From G963665815 sp942492065 (GTDB lineage: Bacteria; Cloacimonadota; Cloacimonadia; Cloacimonadales; JAIOQZ01): a stretch of DNA of 64,000 nt. The stretch is from assembly GCA_942492065.1 (NCBI GenBank), contig CALODV010000013.1, forward strand, positions 124,001 to 188,000. The letters run 5' to 3'. Below, one piece after another: positions 18,646 through 28,047 of the stretch (position 1 is the first letter of the stretch; every line of letters starts with the position of its first letter). The translations under genes were made by a program, and so were the position numbers. The notes under the pieces are model-generated. The model did no database searches, was not told the DNA's origin, and saw only the letters and a program-made list of their open reading frames with translations.

Positions 18646-19399
18646 CAATACTCATTTGTGTTTCATTTTCCCTAAAGTAAGATTCAAAGCTGAGGAACAA
18701 AGCCTTCTAGAGCAGTGCCCTTTCTGCAATAAAAGTCACCTTTCCAGGATAATTGATCATAACGGATCTATTATTCTCGTTGAAAACAAGTATCAGACTC
18801 TGGAACATGCTTATCAGACTGTGCTGATAGAAACAGATAATTGCAATTCTTATCTGACAGATTATCCTGTTGAACACTTACAGAATGTCCTTGAGTTCGG
18901 CTTCAAACACTGGAGCAGGATGGAAAAAAGCGGTGATTATAAGTCTGTTGTATTCTTTAAAAATCATGGACCCTTATCAGGTGGTACAGTCGAACATGCT
19001 CACATGCAGATTACCGGACTGAAAAAACTGGATTATATGAAGCACGTCAAAGATGAGATTTTCAGGGGAATTGAAGTGTGCAGAATGGATGAAGCAAGCG
19101 TAAATGTAGCTTTAGAGCCAAACGCATCAGCTGTTGAGTTCAATATAATTATTCCTTCTCAGGAGCATACTCTGTTTATGGCTCAGAATATCAGAAAAGT
19201 TGTGAACTATGCTCTTGGCAGACATAATTGCACAAGTTACAATCTTTTCTTCTATAAAAGAAAAGAATCAATTGTCTGTAGAGTAGTCCCGAGATATGTA
19301 ACCTCTCCATATCTCATAGGTTACTACATTCCTCAAGTAATTGACAGCCTGGACAAAATAGTTGCTGAGCTCAGGAAAACGTTCTATTCAGACATCTGA
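18638..19399 (+). CDS. HIT-superfamily, GalT-like (DUF4931-type) protein
   Basis: 253 residues. A CPFC zinc-type pair near residue 28 and the HIT-superfamily signature EHAHMQITG (His-x-His-x-Gln) near 128 match galactose-1-phosphate uridylyltransferase relatives, which form a covalent nucleotidyl-His intermediate. SFNIIIPSQEH-like and LFFYKRK segments in the second half also fit. It is shorter than true GalT (about 340), and no Leloir genes are near, so the nucleotide substrate is open. It is translationally coupled to the HxlR regulator. Confidence 0.72.
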   Translation: MTDNTHLCFIFPKVRFKAEEQSLLEQCPFCNKSHLSRIIDHNGSIILVENKYQTLEHAYQTVLIETDNCNSYLTDYPVEHLQNVLEFGFKHWSRMEKSGDYKSVVFFKNHGPLSGGTVEHAHMQITGLKKLDYMKHVKDEIFRGIEVCRMDEASVNVALEPNASAVEFNIIIPSQEHTLFMAQNIRKVVNYALGRHNCTSYNLFFYKRKESIVCRVVPRYVTSPYLIGYYIPQVIDSLDKIVAELRKTFYSDI

Positions 19400-19417
19400 T
19401 TTATTAACCTGAAGCTG

Positions 19418-20188
19418 TTATATGGCATTTATAGACGACATAGTCACGTTTTTACCGGTTTCTTTACCTTTATAGAGATACTTATCAGCACAGGAAATGA
19501 TTTCAACCGCCTCCTTGTTGCCATTATATTCACATACACCGAAAGTAATGGTAAAATTAACTTTGGAATCCTTATACTTCAAACACAGTTTACTGATCAA
19601 TGATCTTATTTTATCACAAATAATTACACCACCATGAATATCAGTATCGGGCAGCAGAAACAGAAATTCTTCTCCACCCCAGCGAGCAACAGTATCCTGC
19701 TTCCTGATTGACTCTTTAAACAATGAAGCTGTTTCCACGAGCACTTCATCACCAAAATTATGTCCATATGTATCGTTGATATCTTTAAAATTATCGATAT
19801 CCGCTATTGCAATGCAAAACTTTTTATTTGATCGTTCAAATCTTATCAGCTCTTCCTGAACATGTTCAAGCATTACTCTTCTGTTCATCAGCTTAGTCAA
19901 CTCATCTGTGCTGGCAAGCTCTTTCAGTTTCTCCTGAGCTGTCTGAAGCTCCTCATTTTTTTTCTTCAACTCACCCAACAACACTTGCATCTCCTTTCTG
20001 GAATTCTCCAATTCCTGGTTTGTTCTTTCCAAGTCTGCCATGATTTCCAGATACTTAACCATTGTCTGCTGATTCTCATCCCGGGTTAAAGCATAGTCAT
20101 TCTGCAGATGACGCAGCTCTATTTCCAGCTTAATCAGCCGTTCTCTCATTGTCTCATAGTCAGGCATATACTCTATATTCGGAATCAT
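19418..20188 (-). CDS. Diguanylate cyclase (coiled coil-GGDEF)
   Basis: 256 residues: a long coiled coil (about 12-95) that should dimerise the protein, then a GGDEF domain (about 98-256). ASTDELTKLMNRR opens the domain; the active site reads GGEEF, and an inhibitory RxxD site (RKQD) lies five residues before it, so it should make cyclic di-GMP from GTP and be product-inhibited. No membrane segment. It is the last gene of a six-gene operon and overlaps the HDOD gene by four bases. Confidence 0.92.
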   Translation of the reverse strand: MIPNIEYMPDYETMRERLIKLEIELRHLQNDYALTRDENQQTMVKYLEIMADLERTNQELENSRKEMQVLLGELKKKNEELQTAQEKLKELASTDELTKLMNRRVMLEHVQEELIRFERSNKKFCIAIADIDNFKDINDTYGHNFGDEVLVETASLFKESIRKQDTVARWGGEEFLFLLPDTDIHGGVIICDKIRSLISKLCLKYKDSKVNFTITFGVCEYNGNKEAVEIISCADKYLYKGKETGKNVTMSSINAI

Positions 20189-21081
20189 GGCTTCAGTAAC
20201 CAGTTGTTTTCTTCAAGATTCGCATATTCGGCTTTCAGCTCTTCCACGAAAAGTTCCATAGCTTCCTGTTTGATTCTCAAGCTATTAAGGCAGGAAACAA
20301 GAATTTTCTTCTGTACATAGCCTGGTTTTGAGAACACAGGATACAGTTCTGTACAAATATAATCGGCTATGAATAATACCATTGTAAGCTTTCTGTATTG
20401 ATCTCTAACTGCCATCGGATTACAGTGTCCGCCAATACTCTCAGCAATTACATCCGGGAAATTCCAGGCTTTAGCAATGCTTTTACCCAGGAAAGCGTGA
20501 TCAAACCCGAATTTTCTCTTTTCAAGTTTATCGATATCAATATTCACCAGTTTTGTCTGAGAAATAATCTGAATAAAATCTGCCTGCATGAACTGGAACT
20601 CGGCTATCTGTCCAAAGTCATGCAGAAGTCCGGCAAGATATATATCATCTCCCGGCAGCCCAAATTCTTTTCGATAGATTGACTTAGCACAAGTAGCAAC
20701 CAGAATGCTGTGATTCCATAATCCATAGATAATATTTTTGTTTGAACTGGAAAGTTTACTGAAGAAATCAAACATTTTCTGACGAAGTGCCATTTGACGA
20801 ACTCTGTCAAATCCTACCAGAATAATTGCTTTTTTAATATCATCTATTTTGTTCTTATAACCATAAAAAGCTGAATTAGCTTCTTTCATCAAAGTCGCTG
20901 TCAGAGCAGGGTCTTTCTCAATAAGATCTTTTAATTTTCCGGCACTCTGATCTCTGTTCAGAAGTGATTTCTGAAGAGTATAAACAACTTGTCTTAATGT
21001 TGACAAACGGCTTCTTGAGGCCTGAATTATTATATCCTGAACTGATACTGCGTTGCGGTAATGTGTGTCGTACTGTACCAT
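20185..21081 (-). CDS. HDOD domain protein
   Basis: 298 residues with an HDOD domain over about 20-230: LQKSLLNRDQSAGKLK, IEKDPALTATLMKEANSAFYG, AIILVGFDRVRQMAL and GLLHDFGQIAEF. HDOD proteins are non-catalytic HD relatives that act in signalling complexes, often near GGDEF proteins. LLHDFG keeps an HD pair. Three bases separate it from the unknown gene upstream, and it overlaps the diguanylate cyclase, so the two products are likely partners (inference). Confidence 0.9.
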   Translation of the reverse strand: MVQYDTHYRNAVSVQDIIIQASRSRLSTLRQVVYTLQKSLLNRDQSAGKLKDLIEKDPALTATLMKEANSAFYGYKNKIDDIKKAIILVGFDRVRQMALRQKMFDFFSKLSSSNKNIIYGLWNHSILVATCAKSIYRKEFGLPGDDIYLAGLLHDFGQIAEFQFMQADFIQIISQTKLVNIDIDKLEKRKFGFDHAFLGKSIAKAWNFPDVIAESIGGHCNPMAVRDQYRKLTMVLFIADYICTELYPVFSKPGYVQKKILVSCLNSLRIKQEAMELFVEELKAEYANLEENNWLLKP

Positions 21082-21084
21082 AAT

Positions 21085-21819
21085 TTACTCATACATTTTT
21101 GTTTTAATTTCGGTAAGAAGAGTCAAACCGAATTTTTTTATTATGTCTTTCAGATCCTGTTCACTTAATGTGTCACAGATCAGATGTTCGAACATAGAAA
21201 ACAGACGGTCTTCCATAGACTGATGTCTTCCTGATAGTTTATCGTTACTTACCGGTTGTTCTACTGGTTTGGAAGGGATTTTCCTTCCTACTCGTTTTCT
21301 CAGATCGTTGGTTGTGAAAGAATAAGGATCAGATATCAGCTTGTTAAGCACTTTCATTCTTTCGATTTCATCATGTTCAAGCAGAAGCAGTTTCAATTTT
21401 GTTATTCCTATCGAGTTAAAGATATGTTCAACTTCTGCAATGTATTTTTTTGATCTGAAAATCTCATCCTGAGTGATTTTGTATTCTCTTTCCATATAAT
21501 TTATTATCAGATACAGTGTTTTCTCGAGCCTGTAGCAGTAATGATAACTATATGGTGCATATTCCTGTACGTATTTCCTGAAACTTGTTTTCGCCCTGAT
21601 ACTGTCAGGAATTTTACCTTCCCGCCATTCCTTTCTCAGCCAGACAAAATCCAGAGCAATATGTAAAGCTTTTGACTTATAGTCCTTGTCTGAACGAGAA
21701 ATGCGCTTTTCTATTTCTGTGATATTGAAGGGCAGATTCTCATCATGATAATGATAATTGTTTACATCCGCTTTATGTTCTGTCAGTTTATTCAATTCAT
21801 ATTCGTTTTCGTTGCTCAT
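21085..21819 (-). CDS. Hypothetical protein of the dynamin operon
   Basis: 244 residues from the ATG at 21819, chosen because AAGGGAG stands before it; a GTG at 21834 is less likely. No known domain recognised. It is helical and charged, with FRKYVQEYAPYSYHY near 80, then IAEVEHIFNSIGITKLKLLLL and TTNDLRKRVG. This order (a YI/YV-QE segment, an IG-x-x-KL segment, a DLR segment) is also seen in the unknown protein at 41792-42415 upstream of porX, suggesting a shared family. It sits between a tail-anchored protein and an HDOD protein; role unknown. Confidence 0.7.
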   Translation of the reverse strand: MSNENEYELNKLTEHKADVNNYHYHDENLPFNITEIEKRISRSDKDYKSKALHIALDFVWLRKEWREGKIPDSIRAKTSFRKYVQEYAPYSYHYCYRLEKTLYLIINYMEREYKITQDEIFRSKKYIAEVEHIFNSIGITKLKLLLLEHDEIERMKVLNKLISDPYSFTTNDLRKRVGRKIPSKPVEQPVSNDKLSGRHQSMEDRLFSMFEHLICDTLSEQDLKDIIKKFGLTLLTEIKTKMYE

Positions 21820-21830
21820 AATGTCTCCCT

Positions 21831-22337
21831 TCACATCGACTGCTGTATGAGGTATGCTATAGTACCGGCAACAATCAGAATGCTTACACTGATTATGATT
21901 ATTTTCTGGATAAAATTGTTATCGGGTTCCGGCTGAACTGCTTCGATCTTTGTTTCATTCCTTTCAGGAGCAGCTCCCTGAACTTCTCTTGTATCCTGTG
22001 AGTTCTGGTCTCCACTGGGATGTTGCTTACTGTAAAGATGCCCGGATACTTCGATAGTGTGATAGAAACGCTCTTTGGAGAAGTTATCTATAAGATCATC
22101 CATAAGAAGAGCAAAGTAGTCATCATCCCAATCCAGCCGATCAGTTTTGAATTTCTCTCCTTCATGCTCATCGAGAAAGTTCGGGAAGCAATTCTCTGCA
22201 AAATGAAATGCATCAATAATAGCATTATCTCTGTTTGCAGGATATTTATCTATGAATGATGTAAGATGCACCTTTACACTAATTCGATCTTTGTCTGCAA
22301 TCGCCTCTTCAAGACGATTAAATAGTGTTGTCTGCAT
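21831..22337 (-). CDS. Tail-anchored membrane protein, hypothetical
   Basis: 168 residues. The first 110 are helical and acidic, a charged Pro/Gln/Glu-rich linker follows, and the only hydrophobic stretch (KIIIISVSILIVAGTIAYLI) is at the very C-terminus, so the protein is probably tail-anchored in the inner membrane with its body in the cytoplasm. Not recognised. It lies 15 bases after the dynamin-like GTPase gene, and may recruit the GTPase or the signalling proteins to the membrane (inference). Confidence 0.72.
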   Translation of the reverse strand: MQTTLFNRLEEAIADKDRISVKVHLTSFIDKYPANRDNAIIDAFHFAENCFPNFLDEHEGEKFKTDRLDWDDDYFALLMDDLIDNFSKERFYHTIEVSGHLYSKQHPSGDQNSQDTREVQGAAPERNETKIEAVQPEPDNNFIQKIIIISVSILIVAGTIAYLIQQSM

Positions 22338-22352
22338 CGTTTCTCCTTATAC

Positions 22353-24593
22353 TCAGATAACGAGTATATTTCCCAGTTCAGATTTAATGTTCTTTGTCCA
22401 GAGCTGTTGCTTCCTGTATTTCAGGATTTCTTCACCCAAACTTTCATGGTCTCTTGTGAATGTGTTCATCTCATTTATCTTCTTTTTCAGAATACCATGA
22501 AAATTGTCTCTCTGGTTCTTGAATTCAATCTTAAGCTTTTCTATCTCTGCTTTCAGAATCTTCTCGGTTTCCTCAATGTTCTTATAGAAATTCTGTTTCA
22601 CTATAGAAGTAAATGAGTCTACAAGGTTCTCAATATCAATTCTTTCAACATCCTGAAGACCTCTCTTTTCTTCCCTGTATGTATCCCCAAGCCATCTGTT
22701 TACATTAAATATCGAACGCTTAACATATTCATATGTCACTACTTTTTTACGGGTTGATGTTTTGTTCACAAGCTCTTCAGGTTTAGGAAGTTTAACAGTA
22801 AAGTTCTTAAGCAAGTCTTGTTTAAGCTCAAGGTTTATCATATTGTTTGTCTCAAAAATATTTTGAATAAAGCAAGTGTATTCTTCCAGAATTTTCTTGG
22901 CTTCTTTAAGCAAGCCGTTCACAAATACGTTCTCAAGCTCAACTTTTATTTCTGATTCAAAATAGGCTATTTTCTTCTCTGCGCTGTCGATATAAATTCT
23001 TGCTTCATCGGGTGAAAGCTCATCGTTTTCCATGAAGGAAGCTATTACAGAAGATATAAGTTTAGGCAGCTTTCTTCGTATTGCTTTTATTGATCCATTA
23101 TCAAACTGTAATTCACTGATCTTTCTGTCGAACTCAATAGCCTGCTCCCCTTTATCCAGAACTGACTGAATTGCTTTCATGCTCTCTCTGATCTGCTTTC
23201 TGGTTGATTCGTTCTCATGAATCTTAAGCTTCAGTTCTCTGTCCCATTCCTTTTCATTCAATATGGATTCAAATGTTTTAACCGCGTTAAGGAACTTTGC
23301 GGGAACAGCATATTTTTCCAGGTATTCTTCAATAGCCGCTTCAATTGCCGGTACGCCTGAATAGTAAAGTAATTTTGAATCATCATCAGCTTCATTTAAC
23401 TCTTTAAGAAGTCTATCTTTATATGCTTTAGTTAATGGTGCGTACTGCAGCAGATTCATCTGAGAGTATTTCTTTGTTACAGCCTGGAATTTCATCAGTT
23501 CGAATTCTTCCATGCCGATATCAATTCCGCTGAGTTTCATTCTGGAAAGTTTACCTATTAAAGCTGAGACAGGATATACGTTCGGTTCTTTAATACCTTT
23601 GTTGATCAAATATTGTCTTGCTGTTTCCAGAAGACTTTCAATATCTTCTTTGCCGGGATCAAAATCGTCAACTCTGTTGAGAGCAAAAATAAATCTGTCT
23701 ATTACCTGACGATCTTCGCCTTTCATTGAGTCAGCTACAGTCTCAAGCAGCATGGCATCATCGTTAATTCCGAATTGAGTTGCATTAAGTATATAAAGAA
23801 TAATCGGTCGTTTATTATTTTTGATAAACTCAATTGTTTTTTCTCTGTGAGACTTGTTCTGAGAATTGTTTGGTCCCGGAGTATCAATGATAGTCAGGTT
23901 CATATGTTTAGTGTTGATGCTGTTCACAGGAGTCTTTATTTCTATTGTGGAAACGTCTTCCCTTGCATTAAGTTTGTCCACGTCTTCAGGATCAACCTTA
24001 TGCCAGTTCATTATCATTTTTCCATCATCATCAAACACTCTTGCCACCATCTCTTCAGTGTCTTTACTGTTACTGATTCTTGTGATACTGGATGTACAGG
24101 CCATGTTTTTGGACGGCATGAGCTCATTACCAAGTATTGCATTGATTAATGTAGACTTGCCCGAACTCATTGTTGCTATAACCGATACTTCCACATTGGA
24201 GTTTAATGCCTGCTCAAATTCTGTTACTACTCGTTCCGATTTCACTTCGTCAAAGGGTCCATCCTGAATTTCACTGAATAATCCTCTCAGCTGGTCTTCT
24301 TTTGCATCCTCATCAATACCTTTACTGAATGCTACATTGATTTTGTAGCCTTCCAGATTGTGCTGTTCAACTTCTGACATCAAATCTTCAAAATCCAGGG
24401 ATCTACCATGGAATTTCAGATTGAATTCTCTGGTCTGAACTATAAATGAAAGCAATGGAACTAGTTTCGAAACAAAAGTTTGAAATCTGGAGTTTCTGAG
24501 TTTATTCAGCTCCGGATTATTGATCTCTTTTCCATCAACCTTGAATTCTGTGTGAATCGTAAATGGGTTGTGGCAGATATATACTTCACGCAT
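22353..24593 (-). CDS. Dynamin-like GTPase
   Basis: 746 residues from the ATG at 24593, preceded by GGAGGAAAA; an ATG 18 bases upstream is less likely. A unique N-terminal part of about 100 residues comes first. The GTPase domain (about 135-370) has P-loop ATMSSGKSTLINA, switch residues CTSSIT, the G3 motif DTPGP and a G4 motif NRVD. The rest is long helical, coiled-coil stalk material with KKxxxYEY. The layout fits bacterial dynamin-like proteins, which assemble on membranes and remodel them or protect the envelope. It has no clear membrane paddle of its own, and the next gene supplies a tail anchor. First large gene of an operon ending in HDOD and GGDEF proteins. Confidence 0.85.
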   Translation of the reverse strand: MREVYICHNPFTIHTEFKVDGKEINNPELNKLRNSRFQTFVSKLVPLLSFIVQTREFNLKFHGRSLDFEDLMSEVEQHNLEGYKINVAFSKGIDEDAKEDQLRGLFSEIQDGPFDEVKSERVVTEFEQALNSNVEVSVIATMSSGKSTLINAILGNELMPSKNMACTSSITRISNSKDTEEMVARVFDDDGKMIMNWHKVDPEDVDKLNAREDVSTIEIKTPVNSINTKHMNLTIIDTPGPNNSQNKSHREKTIEFIKNNKRPIILYILNATQFGINDDAMLLETVADSMKGEDRQVIDRFIFALNRVDDFDPGKEDIESLLETARQYLINKGIKEPNVYPVSALIGKLSRMKLSGIDIGMEEFELMKFQAVTKKYSQMNLLQYAPLTKAYKDRLLKELNEADDDSKLLYYSGVPAIEAAIEEYLEKYAVPAKFLNAVKTFESILNEKEWDRELKLKIHENESTRKQIRESMKAIQSVLDKGEQAIEFDRKISELQFDNGSIKAIRRKLPKLISSVIASFMENDELSPDEARIYIDSAEKKIAYFESEIKVELENVFVNGLLKEAKKILEEYTCFIQNIFETNNMINLELKQDLLKNFTVKLPKPEELVNKTSTRKKVVTYEYVKRSIFNVNRWLGDTYREEKRGLQDVERIDIENLVDSFTSIVKQNFYKNIEETEKILKAEIEKLKIEFKNQRDNFHGILKKKINEMNTFTRDHESLGEEILKYRKQQLWTKNIKSELGNILVI

Positions 24594-24628
24594 TTTTCCT
24601 CCGGTATTCATATTTCGAGAAGAACTGT

Positions 24629-24958
24629 TTATACTTGTATAGTTCCGAAATCTAACGCGAATGGATGATTGCTGATGCGTCTTCCCTTCAGAAAGTCTGA
24701 TTTCTTGTACACACGGCTTTTGAATACTTTTTTGTCTTCGAAGTACAATTCAAAATAGATATCCGGTTTTACATTTCCTGTTAAGTCGAGATTTGAATAT
24801 CCTTTGATTTTTCCTTCATCATCAAGATTCTGCATATCAAGGAAACAGTCCTTGAAAAATCCTTTAGCCATTACTTTACTCCAGTACTTTGAACTTGATA
24901 CCGGTCTTCCTGTCTTTTTGCTGACAAACTTTGCTGAGATTATGATGTCTTGGTTCAT
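24629..24958 (-). CDS. Small hypothetical protein opening the dynamin operon
   Basis: 109 residues from the ATG at 24958, with GGAGG directly before it. Not recognised. It is strand-rich (IIISAKFVSKKTG, DIYFELYFEDKKVF) with TGRPVSSSKYW and ends FALDFGTI; this might be a small beta-sandwich of transthyretin kind, but the match is weak. No signal peptide. It is 35 bases ahead of the dynamin-like gene on the same strand and is probably its cotranscribed partner. Confidence 0.65.
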   Translation of the reverse strand: MNQDIIISAKFVSKKTGRPVSSSKYWSKVMAKGFFKDCFLDMQNLDDEGKIKGYSNLDLTGNVKPDIYFELYFEDKKVFKSRVYKKSDFLKGRRISNHPFALDFGTIQV

Positions 24959-24988
24959 GGTTTCCTCCACAAATTTTATTTTACATTC

Positions 24989-24997
24989 TATATAACA
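24989..24997 (-). promoter_or_regulatory. Possible extended -10 of the dynamin operon
   Basis: On the minus strand TG-T-TATATA lies about 30 bases before the first start codon, with no clear -35. The remaining gene-free stretch to 25342 is AT-rich with scattered TTCGAA-like words and nothing else I can name. Confidence 0.3.
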
Positions 24998-25342
24998 TGT
25001 TCCGTGCCAGTTCCACTGTTTGACATAAAACCTTTAAGATCAACCACAAGAGCTTCTATTGAATTATCTTCATTTCATTATCGTATATCCGTTTTCGAAT
25101 AGTTACCTTGCTAGAGACCTTCATTTTCGAAGATTATTCGTTTTTGGGGAAAATACCTTCTTTTCTTGAACGTCAGATAAAAGAATCAAAAATGGAGTAC
25201 CTCTTTTCGAACGCATATACAGCAAATCAAAACCATGTAGTTTACTTGAAATCCATCACAATTACTGTTTAAGATAATCAAGAGAACTTTGAATATTAAA
25301 ACCTCAAGTCAACTACTACAATTATTAGAAACTAGCTTTCTT

Positions 25343-25374
25343 TAATAAAAAAGAGACGCACAGAAGTACGTCTC
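25343..25374 (-). terminator. Rho-independent terminator of the beta-helix gene
   Basis: Minus-strand stem GAGACG / CGTCTC with a ten-base loop and TTTTTTATT. Confidence 0.85.
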
Positions 25375-25399
25375 AGTTTTTTATCAAATATGATTATAG

Positions 25400-27790
25400 T
25401 TATTTAAGCAGCATTAGTTTTTTTGTTTCATTAACTGTCTGAGTAGAAAGTCTGTAGAAGTATACTCCCGAGGCAACACTACTGCCGGCGTTATCTTTTC
25501 CGTTCCATGTAAGTGTATGCTCACCTTCAACAAGGTTATCATAAGTCTTTACTGTCTGTCCCTTAATGTTGAAGATTTCCAATACACCGTTTTCACCTTC
25601 TTTGATACTGAGCTGTATTTTTGTTTCAGGATTGAAAGGGTTTGGATATGCAGGCATCAATTCTGTAACCTTGCATAAGTCTTCAATGTCATCTTCTTTG
25701 TCTTTTTTAATTGTAATTTTGACTGGACCGTTAAAATGGCTATTCCCGTTATTTTCAACTGTTTCAAGCCAGTAAGTATATGATCCGCCTTGTTCAACAT
25801 CAATATCTGTAATGCTGTATTTGCTGAGTGATGTTGAGTTTGCAGCAGGAATGATGTCATTTGTTATAAGTACAGCTTCTCTCAAATTTTCGCTAATGTT
25901 TCGGTAGATGTTAAACCCACTTAAGTCTGATTCAGATTGTGTACTCCATTTGATTTCTGCAAAGTTATCATCTGTAACAACAGCATTAAATGAAGAAAGA
26001 GTCACAGGAAGAGAGTTATCTCCACCACCGGCCGGTACAAACTCAGAGAAAGAACTCAGACCGGTTATTGTAATATAGGGTTCGTTGTATATAAGGGTTC
26101 CACCCAGATCAGAAACAACGTCCTGCCAAGGCGAACCGTCATCTGCTCTTTTAAGTATTCTAAGAGTGTTAAAGCTTTCAATACCCAGTACATCAGAGAG
26201 ATCAAGAGTAAGTTCATATTCACCGACATTTCCTCCGGATGATTCAATAATCCAGCTTATTCTTCCAAGATTCTGAACAGTTCCGGGGAGTTCTCCCACA
26301 ATTGTAGGTTCTTCGAAAAGCTGATTTATTTCCAGATCTGTTGCAATATGAGCTTCAACAAACTGGATAGCTACATCCAATACAGGCAATTCATGTAAAT
26401 CAAGGTCGTCGATAGGTAAAGCTAGTGCTTCAACGAAATCACCATCATCATCTGATTCATAACAACCCATGTCAAATCCGGTACCCAATGGTCTGGCATT
26501 GTCAACAAGATCGTTTGCCGGACATGTTCCTCCGGCATGTGCTGTACTAATACAGGGTGATCCATTTCTCAATCTGTAGATATCCATAGCAGGGAGACCG
26601 AATAAAGGATCAGCGTCAATATTTCCGCCTGCATCAGAACCAAAAGCAGGTACTCCTCCTTCAATATCATTGAAAAGGAATGTTGGAATCGCTTGTGACT
26701 GGTTGTATGTCCATGTAAAACTGGTAGTATTTCCCCATATAATGTTATTCGCAATATTTGAATCTGTATCGCCATTGTAAGGACTGAACGTAATACCAGG
26801 ACCTGTATTATTTGCTATTGTATTGCTGCCAACATCACAACCGTTAAAGTTGTAGATACAGATTCCTGCTCCTCTGAACGTACATGTATTATTATAAATA
26901 AGATTGTTATAAACTGTGAACTCAGAATGCGCACAGAATATTGCTCCGCCACCGGAAGATGCTTCATTATTATAGAACTCGTTATTGTAAACATATCCGC
27001 CTGTCATTCCGGCAATATACAATGCACCTCCTGTACCATAAATTTCATTCTCTATTGCAGTGTTACTATCAAAAGTATTGTATTTAACTTCTGTGTTATA
27101 GTCACTGATGGAACCGTTATAGATGTGAATAGCTCCTCCGGCTCCTCCGGAAAAAGTTGAGTTATTCTCGAAAGTGTTATTCCTTATCTTTAACTCTGAA
27201 TACTGAGTAGAAATTGCACCTCCATAATGAGCAGTGTTGTTTCTGAAAATATTATTTTCGATTCTGCAATATTGAAGAGAAGCTTCAACAGGTAGACCAT
27301 AGTAATAATAAATTGCTCCACCGTAAACACCTGAATAGTTATTCTCGAAAATATTGTTCCTGATTATAGGGGTCAGCTTATTCTGAGGATCTGTTGGGTA
27401 ACCTTCATCCATAAAGATTGCTCCGCCACCGAGATTATGACCATCAATATGACCATTACGAATTGTAAAGCCTTCTATAATAGTCGAATTTGTAATATAC
27501 CTTCCGGTTGTACTTGAGAAGTCAAATACAAATGCTCTTGCAGAGTTTTCACAATCAATTACGCAATTACTTGCTCCATTAGCAGAATGTACCCAAAGTT
27601 GTTTGTTCCACCAAGTTATGTCTGTATTCCCCACTCCGGTGTAAGTTCCATCAGCAACAACTATTTCATCCCCTGATGAAGCTGCATCAACAGCATCCTG
27701 AATCGTAGCTTGATCTGCAGGTACATTGATTATCGCTCCAAAAAGATGAATAGCAGAAATAAATAAAATTAAGAAATAAATTCGTTTCAT
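25400..27790 (-). CDS. Secreted right-handed beta-helix protein with sorting domain
   Basis: 796 residues. Signal peptide 1-19 (cut after FGA), then ADQATIQDAVDAASSGDEI, the classic entry to a right-handed parallel beta-helix. Residues 20-440 hold many short rungs with NNxxxNNxA, GGGAI and NxFxNN patterns, as in polymorphic outer membrane or pectate-lyase-like proteins. Next come a sandwich domain (about 450-590), an FN3-like domain (about 600-690, SLPVTLSSFNA) and a FlgD-like C-terminal sorting domain (AYPNPFNP near 715; SGVYFYRLST; KKLMLLK end). Likely exported by type 9 secretion to the surface. No catalytic residues could be assigned. Single gene with its own terminator. Confidence 0.9.
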   Translation of the reverse strand: MKRIYFLILFISAIHLFGAIINVPADQATIQDAVDAASSGDEIVVADGTYTGVGNTDITWWNKQLWVHSANGASNCVIDCENSARAFVFDFSSTTGRYITNSTIIEGFTIRNGHIDGHNLGGGAIFMDEGYPTDPQNKLTPIIRNNIFENNYSGVYGGAIYYYYGLPVEASLQYCRIENNIFRNNTAHYGGAISTQYSELKIRNNTFENNSTFSGGAGGAIHIYNGSISDYNTEVKYNTFDSNTAIENEIYGTGGALYIAGMTGGYVYNNEFYNNEASSGGGAIFCAHSEFTVYNNLIYNNTCTFRGAGICIYNFNGCDVGSNTIANNTGPGITFSPYNGDTDSNIANNIIWGNTTSFTWTYNQSQAIPTFLFNDIEGGVPAFGSDAGGNIDADPLFGLPAMDIYRLRNGSPCISTAHAGGTCPANDLVDNARPLGTGFDMGCYESDDDGDFVEALALPIDDLDLHELPVLDVAIQFVEAHIATDLEINQLFEEPTIVGELPGTVQNLGRISWIIESSGGNVGEYELTLDLSDVLGIESFNTLRILKRADDGSPWQDVVSDLGGTLIYNEPYITITGLSSFSEFVPAGGGDNSLPVTLSSFNAVVTDDNFAEIKWSTQSESDLSGFNIYRNISENLREAVLITNDIIPAANSTSLSKYSITDIDVEQGGSYTYWLETVENNGNSHFNGPVKITIKKDKEDDIEDLCKVTELMPAYPNPFNPETKIQLSIKEGENGVLEIFNIKGQTVKTYDNLVEGEHTLTWNGKDNAGSSVASGVYFYRLSTQTVNETKKLMLLK

Positions 27791-28047
27791 TCTTTCTCCT
27801 TGTAATTGTTTTGTTTATATATGTTTTCTTACTTCGTTCAAGGTGCAATCATTATGCATATACCCACAAAGTATGCAAGTTATTTTTTTACATTGTTTAA
27901 ACGAAATTATTAAATTGGGGAATAATGCTATTTATTCTGGTTGAGTGACCTAAATCTTCCTGAATTTTAGTTTGCATTCAAATTACGGGTTTAATTTGGT
28001 ATTGACATAAAGGTTTCAATAATAAATCTCAGTATTGAGGAAAAATT

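Noticed and set aside
23775..24267. Plus-strand frames within the dynamin-like gene
   Set aside because: Composition reflects the GTPase codons read backwards.
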